NCBI GenBank assembly: GCA_963513935.1
Contig: OY740772.1
Location: 106,117,797-106,181,796, forward strand
Length of the DNA: 64,000 bases
Reading direction: 5' to 3'
From: Aphrophora alni
Lineage: Eukaryota > Arthropoda > Insecta > Hemiptera > Aphrophoridae
This document shows, piece by piece, positions 62,925 to 64,000 of this stretch. Each line of letters starts with the position of its first letter. The first letter of the stretch is position 1. The notes beneath the pieces were generated by a model, which was not told the DNA's origin, did not search any database, and saw only the letters and a program-made list of their open reading frames with translations. The position numbers and the translations under genes were made by a program.

Positions 62925-64000
62925 TAAAAACATTACCTTTACCGTAAGAATGGCTGACCAATTTTTCATTTTCTCTTTTTTACTAGTCTATTAAAACAAT
63001 GTAGAACTTAATTTGGATGTTTGTTTTTAACGCCAAAAAAGTTTAAAAAATCCTCACCAAATTTGTTAAAGGTTCCCTTTTTATAACTACTTTCCTTCAA
63101 AAGAAATAAATAGATGGTGACTTATAATTAAGAAATGAATAACTGTTTTGGGTTATTATTAAGCGACTTCTGTCTTGTTATTAGGCCACTTGAAGGGAAC
63201 ACCAATGACCTTTCTAGATTCAGTTTTCTTGTCTTGTGTGGTAAGCATGCTACACCTAGGTCTTTTGCGAACAACTTGAATCGTTGACTCATACCTGAAT
63301 TAAATCCAATGAACTCTTTGAGAATGATACTTCAATGAGCGCTTTACCTGTTTCAACAATCGTTAGGATGTAATTCAGTGCTGAAATATTATGTCCACAC
63401 CTGTGACTTGTCCTTCCTTGTTCTGAAAACGCCACAACATAGGTATCTCATGCTTTCTGAAATCATGAATTGAAGTCTAACCTCTACCTAGCATACTAAA
63501 AAGTATGTTTTTCTTGGACACAGTGAGTCTTTTTCTTAATGTAAAATTTAGTTAGATGGTGGTGGTGATTGTACATGTGTTTTCTGTCTTGCAAATTTTC
63601 CACTGATTAACCCCTCCTGGACCCTCATCTTTGTGTACCCCCGACTCTTCAATTCATGGAGAGAGAGAGCTATGACATCATCGAAGTCATATGTCACGGA
63701 GTAGTTTGATGAAAAAACAGGTGATCACTATATTAGTCTGGGTGTTTGTTCTTTATCAAAAGAGACCCATACAATTAAACTCAGCAATTTATTAGATTTA
63801 TAGAGAACCACTTTCTAGGAGGTGAAACCTTACTCTCTGTTTAGGCAATTAAGGAGTACAGACATTAAATTAGGCATTATTTCTAAAAAGTTATGTTTAT
63901 GAGAAAAGTGTAGTGTCCTTCTAAATAGTATAACATTCAAAGAAAAAAAGCTTTAGTTATCAGGATGTTATTTAACAAAGAAATTTCTGCTAAATGACAC
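62925..64000. other. Region with no recognised exon; unassigned open stretch at 63250-63480
   Basis: The reverse strand from about 63430 to 63290 stays open (reading HNISALNYILTIVETGKALI, then EVSFSKSSLDLIQ) and ends at a donor-like 'gtatgagt'. It resembles no family that I can name and does not match the UBE4A part expected upstream of exon 62541. It may be a transposon relic. Confidence 0.4.

Overview
The window looks like AT-rich insect nuclear DNA. It has large introns, GT-AG exon junctions, interstitial TTAGG telomere-type repeats (insect type) and a dense load of degraded mobile elements. The order cannot be settled from the sequence; a hemipteran would fit, but that is only an impression. 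There are no bacterial-style operons, and almost all long open frames are repeats or chance.

Two real protein genes were found, arranged tail to tail. On the + strand, seven exons between 18656 and 33774 encode the C-terminal 455 residues of a matrix metalloproteinase: the catalytic domain from before its calcium/zinc region, a Thr/Pro hinge, a complete four-blade hemopexin domain and a GPI-anchor-like hydrophobic tail. It is closest in layout to insect Mmp2. The signal peptide and cysteine-switch prodomain were not found and probably lie upstream of the window. On the - strand, seven exons between 62541 and 47120 encode the last 345 residues of the ubiquitin-ligase/E4 factor UBE4A: the end of the Ufd2 core and the C-terminal U-box. 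Its 5' part lies beyond base 64000. About 13.3 kb of intergenic DNA separates the two stop codons.

Region by region: 1-18600 is a repeat landscape of dispersed families here called R1, R2 and R3, a 23-bp minisatellite, a ~129-bp satellite with a dimeric higher-order repeat and an inverted junction, several kinds of (GA)n/(CT)n tract including one of ~890 bp, and two nested DNA transposons. 18600-33800 is the MMP gene, whose introns hold a hAT-type element inside an R2 copy, a 374-bp MITE with a perfect 8-bp duplication, LINE and transposase relics, foldbacks and a probable solo LTR. 33800-47100 is intergenic, with a TTAA-flanked piggyBac-like element, transposase relics and a dead Penelope-like element. 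47100-62541 is UBE4A, whose introns hold another TTAA-flanked element, several LINE relics, a 260-bp palindrome and a tandem ribozyme-like pair. 62541-64000 has no recognised exon.

The most interesting signal is a recurring hammerhead-ribozyme-like architecture of about 45-47 nt: stem I, CTGANGA, hairpin II, GAA, a tiny palindromic stem III, H17, stem I. Two copies in the arms of one 260-bp palindrome have the full core and closing stems, a third has the full core with an imperfect stem I, and four or more are degenerate. One lies just downstream of a Penelope-type GIY-YIG endonuclease relic, which ties the family to Penelope-like retroelements and to local foldback elements.
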